Of a stretch of DNA of 64,000 nucleotides, positions 48,981 through 61,357 are shown one piece after another. The DNA lies in the NCBI RefSeq assembly GCF_025698545.1, contig NC_068575.1, forward strand, positions 49,671,980 to 49,735,979, read 5' to 3'. The position numbers were made by a program, and so were the translations under genes. Origin of the DNA: Gossypium raimondii (lineage: Eukaryota > Streptophyta > Magnoliopsida > Malvales > Malvaceae). The notes under the pieces were generated by a model. That model did not search any database, was not told the DNA's origin, and was given only the letters and a program-made list of their open reading frames with translations. How positions within the stretch are numbered: position 1 is the first letter of the stretch; the number at the start of each line of letters is the position of its first letter.

Positions 48981-49409
48981 AATTTTGGTTAAGAAAACGA
49001 TTTACAGTTATAGTGGAAGTTTAAAATTTTCAAAATTGAGTATGTTTGTGATATTTATAGCAATAAACTTCTTACAGAAAAGTACTTGTGCTTTGTGCAA
49101 GAAAGATTCAATTCAATCTTGGCTTTCAACTGAACGACCTTCTCCGCTATTCTCATACCCCGAGCATCAAGTGTGGGCTCGAGCAATACGAACTAAACAC
49201 GGAATAAGAAATGATTAATTGTTTTCAATAGGAAAGTAATTCTCCTAATAGAAACTGGTAAAGATTGTAATTCCTAGAAACTATAATTTATTCTAAGTAA
49301 ATAATTTACTACTATTTTCTAACAGAATAACAATAACTAAATAATCAAGAAGTGTGTGTTTTAGGTCAACCGATGTCATCTATTTATATAGAGAGATAGA
49401 AGAATCATG
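48981..49409. other. Spacer between repeat copy 1 and solo LTR
   Basis: Short open frame at 48985-49218 without known motif; nothing else seen. Confidence 0.4.
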
Positions 49410-49414
49410 GTTGA

Positions 49415-50745
49415 TGATAACACTCTAGAATAACATATTTTTTATGAATTAATTATGTATTTATTCTGAGTATGATCCTGCTAATTTGAGCTATTTATGA
49501 TCTTTTATCTCATAGGGACTAAATTTGAGGCAAAAGCAAAATTAAGGGCCAAAAGCGTGAATTTAGAGATAAAATGGGCCAATGTGCGACACAAGGAAAA
49601 GTTGCTGCCAAAAGTGCAAGCATGGAGGACACAAGGGTTGAAATGCAAAAAGAAGATATTTTATTCTATTAAACTCTATTTTTATTATATTAGGATAATT
49701 AATATTGAGATAATTATTAAGGATTATTTTTAGGATTTTATTTTATCTTTATTTATCTTCAATTAAATGTATTTATCTTTTAGGAATTTAAGTAGGATTA
49801 GACTATCTCCCCTAGCACTATAAATAGGGGGTGAAGTAACTCAAAAGGGGATCCCATATATTTTTCTGAAAACACTCTCTCCCCAAAAGTTTAGTCTTTT
49901 GTTCTTCTCATATTTTTTTAATAAAATTTTTATTTTTATTTATTTATTTTCTTTTCTACCACAACCATGAGCCACTAAACCCATCTAGCCGAAGGTTGTC
50001 AAAAATCCCCAAAAGGGTTCATGAGGTTTAGAATCCGTACTTAGCCTCCTCGTTGAGTATTCATCGTTTCTTCGCACTACGGGGCTGACGCTTCCGCCCA
50101 TGTCCCTTAAGAAATAAGCTTTTCAACGTATGCAAAGGCGGTCGTTTTGTATGTTTTGGGAAGGTTGCACAGTCGGTTCGTTAGCTTACTGTGTCAAAGG
50201 TTGGCAAGCCCAAGAGACAAAATGGCGTGAGATTCGCCATTGAGAAACGTTGATCTTGCATAAGACGATCCCACAGAAGCGATTGTTGGCTAGAGTCAGG
50301 TTCCACTAAATTGTAAGTCTAAATCCTTAGAGCTGGTGGTCGTAGGCGTCCTCTTCCACTATAACTGGCTTATTCGGTTTGGGAAGGATCATCTAAAAGC
50401 CGAAGATTGAACCCAAGGCGGAACGAGACAACTGGAGGCTGGAATCTTCCATAAGAATTTCCTTTCTCTCAACTCTATTTTTAATTTCTCAAATTTTCGA
50501 TTCAATATTCTTAATTCTGTTTTTATTTTATTTTTCATTTCCAAATTCAACCCTTTAATTTTGTTATTTTTTTTATTTTTTTTCAAGAACGCAGGTTGTA
50601 TTGGGCAAGACTTTTCCCGGGATTCTACGGAATAAGATATTGTGCAAATCCAGTCCCTGAGGATTTGACCCTACTTCCTTTTTACTATTCTTTTTTATTA
50701 TTTATTAGGGATATAATATTTTTGGTGCTTTCAACGACTGCATCA
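49415..50745 (-). mobile_element. Solo LTR (1.33 kb) with perfect TSD
   Basis: Begins TGATAACACTC and ends CGACTGCATCA on the plus strand. It is flanked by a perfect 5-bp duplication, gttga (49410-49414 and 50746-50750). No coding domains inside. The orientation is a guess: from memory similar plant LTRs begin TGATGCAGTCG, which is the complement of the right end. Confidence 0.75.
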
Positions 50746-50750
50746 GTTGA

Positions 50751-53700
50751 ATAAAGCTTAAATAAATAATTTTATTTTAATAGAAAACAGACTTCTACTC
50801 TAAGTAGAGTAGGGGTAGGCGACACACCTTAGATAATAATACCAACTCAAATGTCAAAATTCAAGGTTATGTCTTGAGACAAGCGATAAATTATTTTGGG
50901 ATTCTTGGCATTGAAATCAACATGTCTCAAGACATTACATGTTGTGTCTTAAGGTAATGTCCTTTATGTCTCGAGACTAAGCCTGAGACCAACCTCCCTT
51001 ATTTTCCTAATTTTTTCTTCAATGTTAGAATGTCTCGAGACAAAGGGTTCCTATCTTGAGACCTAGAGAAGGAAAAATCTAATTAGTTTCGATGTTCTTT
51101 TATCTCGAGACAAAATCAACTTGTCTCGAGACTATACAAGTATGTCTCGGGACCTCAGGCTCTTGAATGAAAAATTTATGTGAAATTTGTTCTAACGGTC
51201 TCAAGACATGTTCTTTCTGTCTCAAGACTCGGTGACCAAATGGTCAAAATCCTGCTGTTTGAAGTGTCCAAAGTCTTAGTAAAATGAACCTAAACATACC
51301 TAAATATACCACAAAAACATATTCAACCAACTGACCTATCTAAACATATTCAAACATCACAAAATTATAACCTTCAATTCATCATTACTGAAGCAACCAA
51401 TTTTCACATTCAAACTCACATAATCAAAAGATAAAATTCAACCAAGATACATTATAGGTCACTTACCAAAAATGTCAAAATTAACTTAGGCTACAAGTCA
51501 ACCAACCTAGGTACATGCCAAAAAACTTTAAACATGTATATACATACAAAATAAGATCGTAGTAGCTTCCAAACTGAGCTTGAGAGTTGGATGTTTGATC
51601 GAAAAATTTCTTTAGCTTTATTTGAGACTTGTGTATGGAAACAAGTATATTCGTACGCTAAGTAATGGTTACTCAGTGGTGCATTCGAATTCAAATATAA
51701 ACATACAAAGTCAAATAAACATAAATAACATGATAATTCAACTTAACCAACTAATCATTGCACATTAATATCAAATATATGTATATATATACTGATAGTT
51801 TACTTGTCATTTCATTTTATTCACAATAATGCTTTGCTCAATTTCTCGATATAATTTCGATGCACCCTCAAGGTATTTGCATCTAGTTTAACATACCAAA
51901 ATCATATATCATGTTAACATCAAATCTCATATCACTTCAATACATGTTCAATATAACATTTTACATTATGATCCATATTAACCAAATTGGATATAATAAC
52001 AATACTAGAAAAATCTACACTAATAGAAAAATCTAAGAATTGGTTTAGCCTAATTTAGCTTTTTATATCTTGAATTCAAAATTTACCAAAAGAAATTAGC
52101 TTGAATTATTAATTATTTTCAATCACACTCATTAATTAAACTTTTAAAATCATACTCGACACATAATTATTTTATTTTAATTATCTACTAATTTAACTTA
52201 ATTTATTAGGTCCGAAATTGAATTTTACGAGACTATTGAAAATCAGGTTGTTACAACATTAATTTGTGAACGTGACCCTTTTCTCTAACTTCATCATTTC
52301 CATTCATTTGGTTCTACATTCAATTCATTTATAATTTCAATGAGCTAGCGGATGGATCGATTGGACATATATAATTAGGGCTCAAATAATTTATAATTAA
52401 GTTTCAGCTTTTTGCCTATTAATTGTAAACTTATTTAGTCACAAAGTCATTCCACTATAGTATCGTGATTGAGCTCTCCCTAATTACATACCATTACGAA
52501 AGCTACTTAATAAGTGATCGTCCAATGACCTTGTCATAAGTGTGTTTCCCTTATAAGATATCTTTAATCTCTTTGGGATAAATACATTCTCTCATTATGA
52601 TCCTATTTTATCTCATGGTAACCATCTTCCTTCATGAAAATTCAATTATTATCAAATGATAATCAAGTCATTTTTCACAAAGTCGATAAGAGAATATCAT
52701 TTACCCATTAGTTGGGCTATGGATTCCACTATTGTAAATGATGCTACAGACTGCAAAAGTCGTATAACGAACTCACAAGCTTTCAATTCCTTACATATTT
52801 GAAGTTAGGCTTTTACTTACATCAATGTATACAAGTCACACATATATGGTCCGTCATTCGCTCAAGATTAAAGTATGCAACACTATGAACGTCACAAGTG
52901 AAAAATCTATAAACGGATCTAAGATCTATTCTACTTGGATCCTATCCGATGTACTATTAGTCCAATTAGTCACACTTAGGGTACTAGATCCAACAAAACT
53001 TCCTAGCTAAAGCTTTCAACTTTTAAAATAGAGGCGTTACACATCTATAAATTTGCAAAACCCAAAAAAGGAAAATAATTTTTTTGCCACTAACGAGTCA
53101 TTTTTTGAGCCAATTCCTAATACCAACGAGTTTATCATGAAACTTTATTTATTTTTTTCATGAATTTCTTCTAAATATAATATTTTATAACACTTTGATT
53201 GATAAAATTTTGACTAAAAAAAAACCTTTTAAAAATACTTTAGATTTACTCTTGTTGTTAATTGTTGTAAATAATTTTAATTCTAATTAAAAATTAACTT
53301 GATGATATCTTGAAAATATGAGAATTTTAGGTATAATAAAAACATGAGATTTTATTTTAAAAATAAGGAGTCGTCACCGATCTTTTTGACTAGGTGTGAT
53401 CTAACACCTATAAAATCACCTTTAAAAATAAATTTTGAAAAATAAATAAAAAATAATTTTGGGTGTAAGTTGAAATGCAAAGAAGGTGTGGGAGTTGGTT
53501 ACGCACGAAGAAGGTTTTACCACCCTCATAACGTCTAAAATTACTATTTTCTTAAATATGTGTTATTGAAAAATTAAAAGTAAAATTAAAATTACAATAT
53601 CAATATTTAATTATGATTCCCTTATTTATAAATAAATAAGTAGATTTATTAAATGAGTGAAGCAATATCTTTACAATAAAACTTGAAAATCATTATCTCG

Positions 53701-55351
53701 GACCATTCAAGTGAATCGTTGAGATACGAGAAGGATATTCTTTCATTTACGATGAATAAAACATCTCCCATATTTTACAGCTAAAGGCTTTACTTTTTAT
53801 CATAATTTTAAAATATTCCTTTATTTACTTATTTTAAAATATTAAAAAATGTATTTTCAAATATGAGTAATGTAAGTCCAACACAAATGAAATGCAAAAT
53901 TGAGTAGTACATACACATGTAAAAAAAAAAAATCAAAATCAGCTTTATAATGCACTTATATGTCATAATCAAATGAGTTTGGTTGGGAAAGAAAGAGAAA
54001 ACTATTTAAAAAGTTCGTTCTTACACATCATAAGAACCAAGACTACATTCTACATGTAACTCTATCCATCACAAACATAAACCGTAAAAGCCAGCAGAAA
54101 GAAATTATGTAATGAAAACATAAGTTTCCATCCATTAAGCATTTCGTGCTCATCAAAATCAAATTATCATATAAATATATATTATACCAGCCAAAGCTTC
54201 TTGTGGCTGCGCCTCACTTCCTCCCCACCTTTTTCTTTGAAGCCGGTCGAAGCTTCTTTTTACTCCCACGGTTATGCCTTCCCTTTGTTCTTATACTGTG
54301 AAAACCTTCCCCAAAAGCCAAGTTAATCTTTTCAAAATTATAAAAATTTAGAGTAGTACAATTTATAATTTAGTTTGGACCCGCCCTCAAATCCAATTTA
54401 AATCACCTTCAAAACTTGTTCCACCACATATATATTATTTATTATATATAGATAATAGGACTTTGTGAATTTTTATTAGTAAAATATAACCCAAAAATAG
54501 AAAATAAATAATAAATAATGATTAATAAACTGATAAAATGTTAACCACCAACTTAAGATTAAAATCATAAGACTCTGCTACATTAATAGTACCATGTTTT
54601 TCTCAAAGTACATAGAAATAGTTTTTAAAGTTGGTCTTTGAAATTGAAACTTAAAATCAATAATTATATGAACATTTTAATTTTTCATAACAAAAAATGT
54701 GAAAGAATTAATTGAATTTTCTTTTGTTACATAAATAATGATTATTATGTGTTCTATTTATTTTAATTATTTGTTTTTATTTTTAAATCCACAATAAGCA
54801 ATACATATCACTAATAATTTAATTTAGTGTAAAATCATTTAAAAATTAATTACAAGCTAAAATTAGGCTAGTCAAAGTGAAAAAATTATTTTTAAAAAAT
54901 ATTAAACTATTTATATAATTTGATTATATATTATATTTTTAAAATTTATATTTTCTATTATTTTCAATGGTGATTAGTTAATTTCTAACATTGTCGGTTT
55001 GGCCTTTCATATGTGGAGACAGAATAAAGCATCCATAATAAAGGCGCTTACTATCTATTCTTGATTCAACACGCTTCCACTGTTGTGTCCAAGTCGAAGT
55101 AGAGACTTTTCCTTTCTCTCAGACCATAGTAATATTATTTTATTTGATCAGATCATTGAATCATTTATTTCTCTTGAAATCTCTTTAGTGTTTATTTTTA
55201 CACACGTCTTTTTTAGGGGGTCTACAGCCATTATGTGGCATAGGGGTTACATCTCGTACGAAACTTAATAGTATACCACTTCTACGAATAGCTCGTAATG
55301 TTGCATCTCTATCTTTGGTTATGTACCGAATAGAATAATTTCAACCATAAA
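50751..55351. other. Repeat-rich spacer
   Basis: Contains a cluster of gtctcgagac-type motifs (about 50870-51230). A probable minus-oriented LTR terminus lies near 52255 (gttgttaca, whose complement TGTAACAAC is a usual LTR start); its other end was not found. A segment at about 53350-53530 (ggagtcgtcaccgatctttttgac .. gttacgcacgaagaagg) resembles plant retroelement sequence. A basic minus-strand open stretch ends at 54214. No gene is supported. Confidence 0.4.
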
Positions 55352-55690
55352 AAAAACAGCAAGTGACTAAAACAGAAACGAATTTAAAAGTTGAATGCCT
55401 TTGATTTAAAAGTTGAAAGCTTTGGTTAGTAAGTTTGAGGATCAAAATAACAGAATTTGTAAATGTGAAGGGTTAAATTTATTGAATTGTTTAGAATTAG
55501 GATCGAATTGACAAAATATGTAAGTATTGAAGACTAAATGTATTCTTGTACCAGTTAGAAAAGGCTTTCCGTTATCAATTTAACAGCAAGTGACCAAAAC
55601 AGAAACGAATTTAAACGTTTATGCCTAAATCAAAAAATTTTAAAGTTAGATAATCAAAATAAGAACATGGGCATAATTGTAGAGTTATAA
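55352..55690 (-). repeat. Dispersed MITE-like repeat, copy 2 (inverted)
   Basis: Inverse orientation relative to copy 1 at 48704-48980. It also carries its own inverted or duplicated end motif (aagtgactaaaacagaaacg near 55361 and aagtgaccaaaacagaaacg near 55588). Confidence 0.8.
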
Positions 55691-56981
55691 TAATTTTTTA
55701 TAGAAATTGATATTCTCAATGTAATATTTTTATTAGTACAAAATGCAAATCTTTATCGTATCTTCAATGTTGATTTACTTATAATTTTTTTACCCACTAA
55801 AATAGGAATTAAAAATTTTAATTCTATTCGACGCAGCAATAAAATTATTCGGTGGAGCTCAGCTGAAAGATAAAGAACACAGGTGGGGAGCAGAGATTTT
55901 AATTGTGCGAGGGATTCATGAATGTGTACTAAGAAACATAGGCCCACGACTGCAAGAGAGCCAAATTGCCATCAAGCATATTTAAATGTTGGCGGGTCTT
56001 GCTTGTTTTGCATACTCTGAAAATGGGGCCTCCCCCGTAGGAGCTTTCTGGCTTCTTTGTTGGTTTCCAAATTTGCCATTTTGTGCAATTTAATGGATTC
56101 AAAACTAAAAAGAAAGAGTAGGGCATGCAAAACTTTTGTTAGCTATTCTTTTAATATTTGGGACCGCTGCCACATGTTCCAACTTGCCGAATGACAAAAA
56201 AAAAATCTTCCACTTGAAGAAACCCTTAACACCGGCATTCTTCATAAATTTGCTCAACAGTTAGCTTCTTCTTTTGCTCACATCATCAACTGATACGGAA
56301 TCTTAGACCTCATTACTGAATTTGTTAGATCGGAATATACTAGATTATAACATACCGTCAAAGATTATAAAAGATTTCGATTTAAATTTTATTATATGCT
56401 TATATATTTGACAAAAACATACTCAAAATAATATGATAATATTTTGTAAAATAAAGTTATTTTTATCATTATCCAATTGAACTGATGCCTAGTTGATTGT
56501 GACATCAATTCATTAAGGTACTTATAGGTAATATTGAAATACGAATATATTAATGCCACGTTGTCAAAGCTATAATCCCAAAAACCAGAAGTTGTTATCG
56601 TATGGTGTTTCAGGTTGTTCTTATCTTCCATTTTGTTTTGGACCAAAGGTAGTGGGAAAAAGCAAATCATATGTAAATATTCAAATTATAAAGGGTGCAA
56701 TATAGACCTTGTTATAAATCTTCAAGACTAATATCAGTATATGCATGAATAAGACTGGAATTTATCAACACAAATAATCTTGGTTTCACAAAAATGAAAG
56801 AAGAAAATTTTAAAAGGCAAATGCTACTTGATTTCCTATTACTTTATAGACCTTTGATATAACATGCCAACAAGAAACTAATGATAAACTTTCCTTGAAG
56901 CAGGAAATTTGTTAAGGTGCAATGTGTTCTTCAAGGATAAAACGACATCATGTCCCTTCAAACTTTGCAACAAAACTTGAA
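55691..56981. other. 3' flank of the EPFL9 gene and spacer
   Basis: No coding region recognised. The right end includes the probable 3' UTR of the minus-strand EPFL9 gene. Confidence 0.45.
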
Positions 56982-57562
56982 TCATGGTCTATGGCAAACA
57001 CATTTGTAGTGGTATGCACTATTGATTGGGTCGTTTCCTTCCACTGGGACTTGTTCAGCTCTACATTTGTATTTGCATCCTCTACATTCATTGTAAGTGC
57101 AGGTTGGAGCTGTGGATCCAATCATCAATCTCCTTGAATTTCTTTTCATCTTTGCTTCATTGCTGCTCTGTTGCTTCAGAAATGTTTCAGTCAGAAAGTC
57201 TGGAATTTTGTAAAACAAGTGAAGCAAATGCTGGGATTTTGTAGTAAGCAATGAAAGTGAATCTCCCTTACCTGCAAGTCCCATGGAGGAGAAAAAGAGA
57301 CCCCTTGTAGGAAAGGAAGTATTACTTGGGTTGTTCTAGATCCTGCAAAAATTTGAACCATAAGCGTATAAAAAAAGTTCATAACAGCCAACCCAAGTAT
57401 GCAACATTGTTTAGAAAGCAACATAGAAGAGAATATATATCCCTGATATATAAATACAATATACAAGTATAAGGGGGCAGATTTTTTACCTTGTATTGCA
57501 TGCGCTGCAAGGAAGAAGGTGAAGAATAGCATGTGTAAGCAGCTTAGATTAAGGTTGGCCAT
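56982..57562 (-). CDS. EPFL9: STOMAGEN / EPFL9 secreted peptide precursor
   Basis: Three minus-strand exons: 57490-57562 (signal peptide MANLNLSCLHMLFFTFFLAA..), 57272-57342, and 56982 to 57167 or 57173, giving about 109-111 aa. The 3' splice site of intron 2 is ambiguous between two in-frame sites 6 bp apart; a third in-frame site would leave only a 41-bp intron. The last 45 or so residues are the mature peptide: it starts IGSTAPTCTYNECRGCKYKC and ends NSAYHYKCVCHRP. The six cysteines have the spacing of the stomagen fold. Stomagen is known to be made in leaf mesophyll and to promote stomatal formation by competing with EPF1/EPF2 at ERECTA-family/TMM receptors. Compared with the Arabidopsis peptide as I remember it, two Arg are Lys here and one Pro is added at the C-terminus. 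A 607-bp MITE lies about 360 bp upstream and a G14 tract about 93 bp upstream of the ATG. Confidence 0.93.
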
Positions 57563-57654
57563 TGTAGCCTTTGTATTGTAAAGTTAGAAGGTGATATATA
57601 TGGAATGAAGTTGTAGGGCAAATATGTATGGTAGGATAAATGAGAGAGATAAAA

Positions 57655-57668
57655 GGGGGGGGGGGGGG
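57655..57668. repeat. G14 homopolymer upstream of EPFL9
   Basis: Fourteen consecutive G on the plus strand (C on the gene strand), about 93 bp 5' of the EPFL9 start codon. Confidence 0.95.
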
Positions 57669-57922
57669 AGTTAAAGAGATTTGTGGTCAATTAATGACCA
57701 TAAAGAGATAGACTGGCAAATCATTCAGTGACTCAGAGGTGCACACATGAGAGGTTCCCAAACATCAAGGCCGATAGATTTGCTTGTTGGTGGCTAAACC
57801 ATGAGAGCTGTGGATTGACTTTTGGAGTTACAAAAATGCCCATTCTGCTTTCTTCAAGGGTTGGATTGAGCTTGATGTTTTGGTGGGGGCTAAAAGGGGA
57901 AATTTGAGGTGTGTTATACTTA

Positions 57923-58529
57923 GGGTCTGTTTGATTGCCAGTAAAATATTTTCCGTAAAATGATTTCAGGAAAATGTTTTACTTTTCTGTAAAATGATTT
58001 CTTGGAAAATATTTTACGGTGTTTGATTGAATCATGTAAAATATTTTTAATTTGTTTGGCGATTTCTGAAAATATTTTTGAAAAATTGTTTTACATATAT
58101 TGATATATATTAATAAATTTTATATTTTAAATTATTTTTACATATATTGCAATGATTTATTTATAATAATACTCAATTATTAAGCTACAATATTAATCTT
58201 TATAAATTGAAAAAATTAATATCAAATAAATTATTTGTAATTGTGTTAAAAAACAAGTATTGAATAATTAAAAAACAAGTTCTTGGAAAATCGATAAGCG
58301 AAGCAATTTTCTCTAGGAAATGAAGGAAGGAATGAAGGAAGCGATAGAGAGGAGAGCACGGAAAATGTCTTACGGAAATTGAAAGGGTAAGACATTTTCC
58401 CTAAAATGTAACCCATTTTCCCTTGTTTTGGAGTTCATTTTCCAAATGGAAAATGTTTTCCGCCAATCAAACGCTGGAAAACTTGGAAATGATTTTCCGG
58501 AAAATCAATTCCTTCAATCAAACAGACCC
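57923..58529. mobile_element. PIF/Harbinger-type MITE, 607 bp, upstream of EPFL9
   Basis: Termini GGGTCTGTTTGATTG and CAATCAAACAGACCC are inverted repeats, with further inner inverted similarity (ggaaaatgttttac / gtaaaatattttcc types). A perfect TTA duplication flanks it (57920-57922, 58530-58532). No coding capacity. Confidence 0.93.
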
Positions 58530-58532
58530 TTA

Positions 58533-59190
58533 GAGTTGCTCATGGGCTGAGTTGGGCCCATGCAAGGTATTTAGACTAATTTTTCAAGTCAGGATCCGAT
58601 CCAACCCAAAAAATAAATTTATTTTTTTACCTAAACTCGGTCCAATTTAAAAAAAAATAAACCTGAGCTTAACCCGATCTGCTCATAATTGATTTTTTTA
58701 GATTAATTTTTATTTAGAAATAATTTTTTTAAATATAATATATTAAATGCGCTAAAAACAATAAAATAAAAATTTTCTAATTTATATTAAAAACACTACT
58801 ATAAATATAATAAATGTTTTATTATATTAAAAATACAAATATAATAAATATTTTATTGCATTAAATATAATTTTAAAATTTTATATTTTGGGTTGAGTTA
58901 TTTAACTGGTAAGTCTGTTTTAGGTTTTGGGTAATGAATTTAATTACATATAAATACATATAATAATTATTTGATATATAATTAATATAATATTTTTATA
59001 ACATAATATATTCAGATCGGCTCAGAATCCGAACAAAAAAATTTATCTAAAGCCTGATTAATATAAAAACAAGCCTTATATTTTACTCAAACCGATTTTC
59101 CGACCTTCTTATTTTATCAAACCCTCTTATTCTTTAAAATCACTTTTGAATCTAGACCAATGACATAACCAATGAAAAGTCCTAGACTTA
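58533..59190. other. AT-rich spacer
   Basis: Starts with catgggctgagttgggcccatgc, which resembles a terminus of the hAT-type MITE seen at 61358, but no matching end could be fixed. No gene. Confidence 0.4.
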
Positions 59191-59340
59191 GGGTGGATTT
59201 AGATGGGTGGTGTGTTTATCTATGATTAGTGTAAAAATAGCGGTGGCGGTGAGATTAGATACTATAACGATACTGTAGTGTAAGACAAAAAGTAAGCTAA
59301 ACGTACTACACCGCACTTAATCGCCTATCCAAACCCACTT
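59191..59340. mobile_element. Tourist-like MITE, copy 3, diverged
   Basis: About 150 bp, beginning GGGTGGATTTAGATGGG and ending CCAAACCCACTT. It has the same internal sequence and orientation as copy 2, with more substitutions, mostly transitions. The flanking duplication is not clear. Confidence 0.85.
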
Positions 59341-60006
59341 TATAGTTAGGAAATAATTTATTTTGGCCCTTAAGATGAATGGAACAGCTCCCACAAAAAG
59401 GAAGCATCCAGAACATCGACCATATGCAATCCCTGGATGAATGTTGTAGAAAGAATTTAACTTTTGTCATTGAAAAGACTGATTGATAATGGACCACAAT
59501 GTCCTATGCCACAGTAATTACTATATTGCATCTCTACAATTCCCAAGAAATGGAAAAATAGAATTCTTTTAAACCCTAACCAGATCAACAAAGCTTCCAG
59601 GCTACTCACTTGTGTTTTTGAACGTATGAGAGGCAATAAGTCAAAACCGACAATATGTTCGAGGTTAGTGAAATGGTGAGTGGACAGGCATGTGCTTGCC
59701 CTGTGGACTGTGGCGTGTCATGCTACTTCTTCCATATCAGACCCATGCTTCTTTTTCCTCCCATAAGAAGAATTTCCCCATTACACCAAGGTTTGTAACA
59801 AGTCTCCTTCATATTTAATGTGATGCCTTTGTATGAATCACCTCTATAAAAAACCAGTAGTGATAAACAGAAGAAAATAAGAACCAGAGTCGGATATGAT
59901 AGCGTGGAGTATTGGGCCTTGGGGGAAATGCACGAGTCATGTTTCATGACTAACCCATCAATGAGACTCACTACATATTTCCCAAAATTAATTTTTTTGT
60001 GCTTAT
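59341..60006. other. Spacer, no gene recognised
   Basis: Short minus-strand open frames (for example 59723-59971) lack recognisable motifs. Confidence 0.4.
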
Positions 60007-60015
60007 TTAAAATTA

Positions 60016-60645
60016 GGGATAATATAATTTTTGTTTTTAAATTTGATAATTAAGTTGACTTTGGTATTAAACTTGATAATTATGTCTACTTTGACATGAA
60101 TTTGAAAAATATCAAAGTTTGATGAAGTGACATTTTGAGGTTGTGCCATATCATCACTTAGAAAATTAAAAAAATTATATGAATTTCAAGGCAATGATAT
60201 GGTATAATCTTAGAGTGTCACATTCAATGTTTTAATAACCAAGTTGGTAGTTAAACAGGTCAAATCACCAATTCTCAATTCAATCAATTCGACTGGTTCA
60301 ACCGTCGGACCAACAAGAATTAAATAAATAATTAAAAATTCATAAAAAATCTAAAAAAATAAAATAAAAAATTTATTAAACTAGTTCAACATGTTCAACT
60401 TTCAATTTTTGTCGTTTTTGCCAATTTCAAGTAATTTACGAGTTAATCAATTTAACCCTTTTGTTTAGACCATTATACCGATCAATTTTCAATCCATTCG
60501 ATCCGGTCTTGTTCCAATAACACTAGTCACATCATCAAATATTGATATAATCCAAGTTTAGGGACCAAAATGGATTTAGTTGTCAATTTTAAGGACCAAA
60601 ATGGACCTAGTTGCCAAGTTTAGGGGCCAAAAATTATATTCTCCC
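60016..60645. mobile_element. Mutator-type MITE, 630 bp
   Basis: Starts GGGATAATATAATTTTTG; the complement of its end is GGGAGAATATAATTTTTGG, and the inverted similarity continues for more than 50 bp. A perfect 9-bp duplication, ttaaaatta, flanks it (60007-60015 and 60646-60654), the length typical of Mutator-like elements. No transposase inside. Confidence 0.92.
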
Positions 60646-60654
60646 TTAAAATTA

Positions 60655-61349
60655 TAAAGATGAAATAGTAAAACAAAGCCATAATCATAAATTTAGCCCC
60701 CTAATATTTACTTCTTGTGTCATTTTGATCCTTTTTTTAATCCCTGTGACTCTCAATCTTCAAATTTTGGTCATTGTTTTCCTTTAGATGGAGAAATTGA
60801 CTAAAATGTTAAAACTTTAACAGCAATGACATAATAACTTACATGGTAATCTGCGAGTATTTCATAAAAATTTGAAATAATAATAACAATAATTTTCAAA
60901 AAAGTTCATAAAAATGTTAAAATAATTATTCTAAATCGGCAATGAAGTATATATGGTTTGCCGCAAGCGACTACATTAGTTTTGTTAAAATGTTAATAGT
61001 TTAGTCAATTATTTTGTAAAAAAACACTTTAACTAAAAATTGAAAGTTGAGGATTAAAATAGTAGAAAAAAAAGAATTAAAGTCAAAGTGAAAAACCTAA
61101 AAATAATGTAATTTTAATAGAATTTAATTTTGTTATAGGTCATTGATAACTTGAAGTCGTTTGCTGGCTCTCAATCAATTGAAACAATCCATAATTCCAT
61201 ATTAGTTAATTTAATGCATAAATTAAAACAACCTCGATGGTTTGATGATTAAGGGTGTTCATTGTTTCAGGTATAATCTAGACTCGAGTTGTGTAGTCAT
61301 GTTGATTGTTCTAATTGCGTTGGTTGTTGGGGTTTTGGTCTAATATTAT
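60655..61349. other. AT-rich spacer
   Basis: No gene or delimited element recognised. Confidence 0.4.
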
Positions 61350-61357
61350 AATTCACC

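Noticed and set aside
54214-54350. Very basic minus-strand stretch (ends KKKVGRK then stop)
   Set aside because: No start codon in frame before an upstream stop and no convincing splice acceptor; it could be a broken exon but is not supported.
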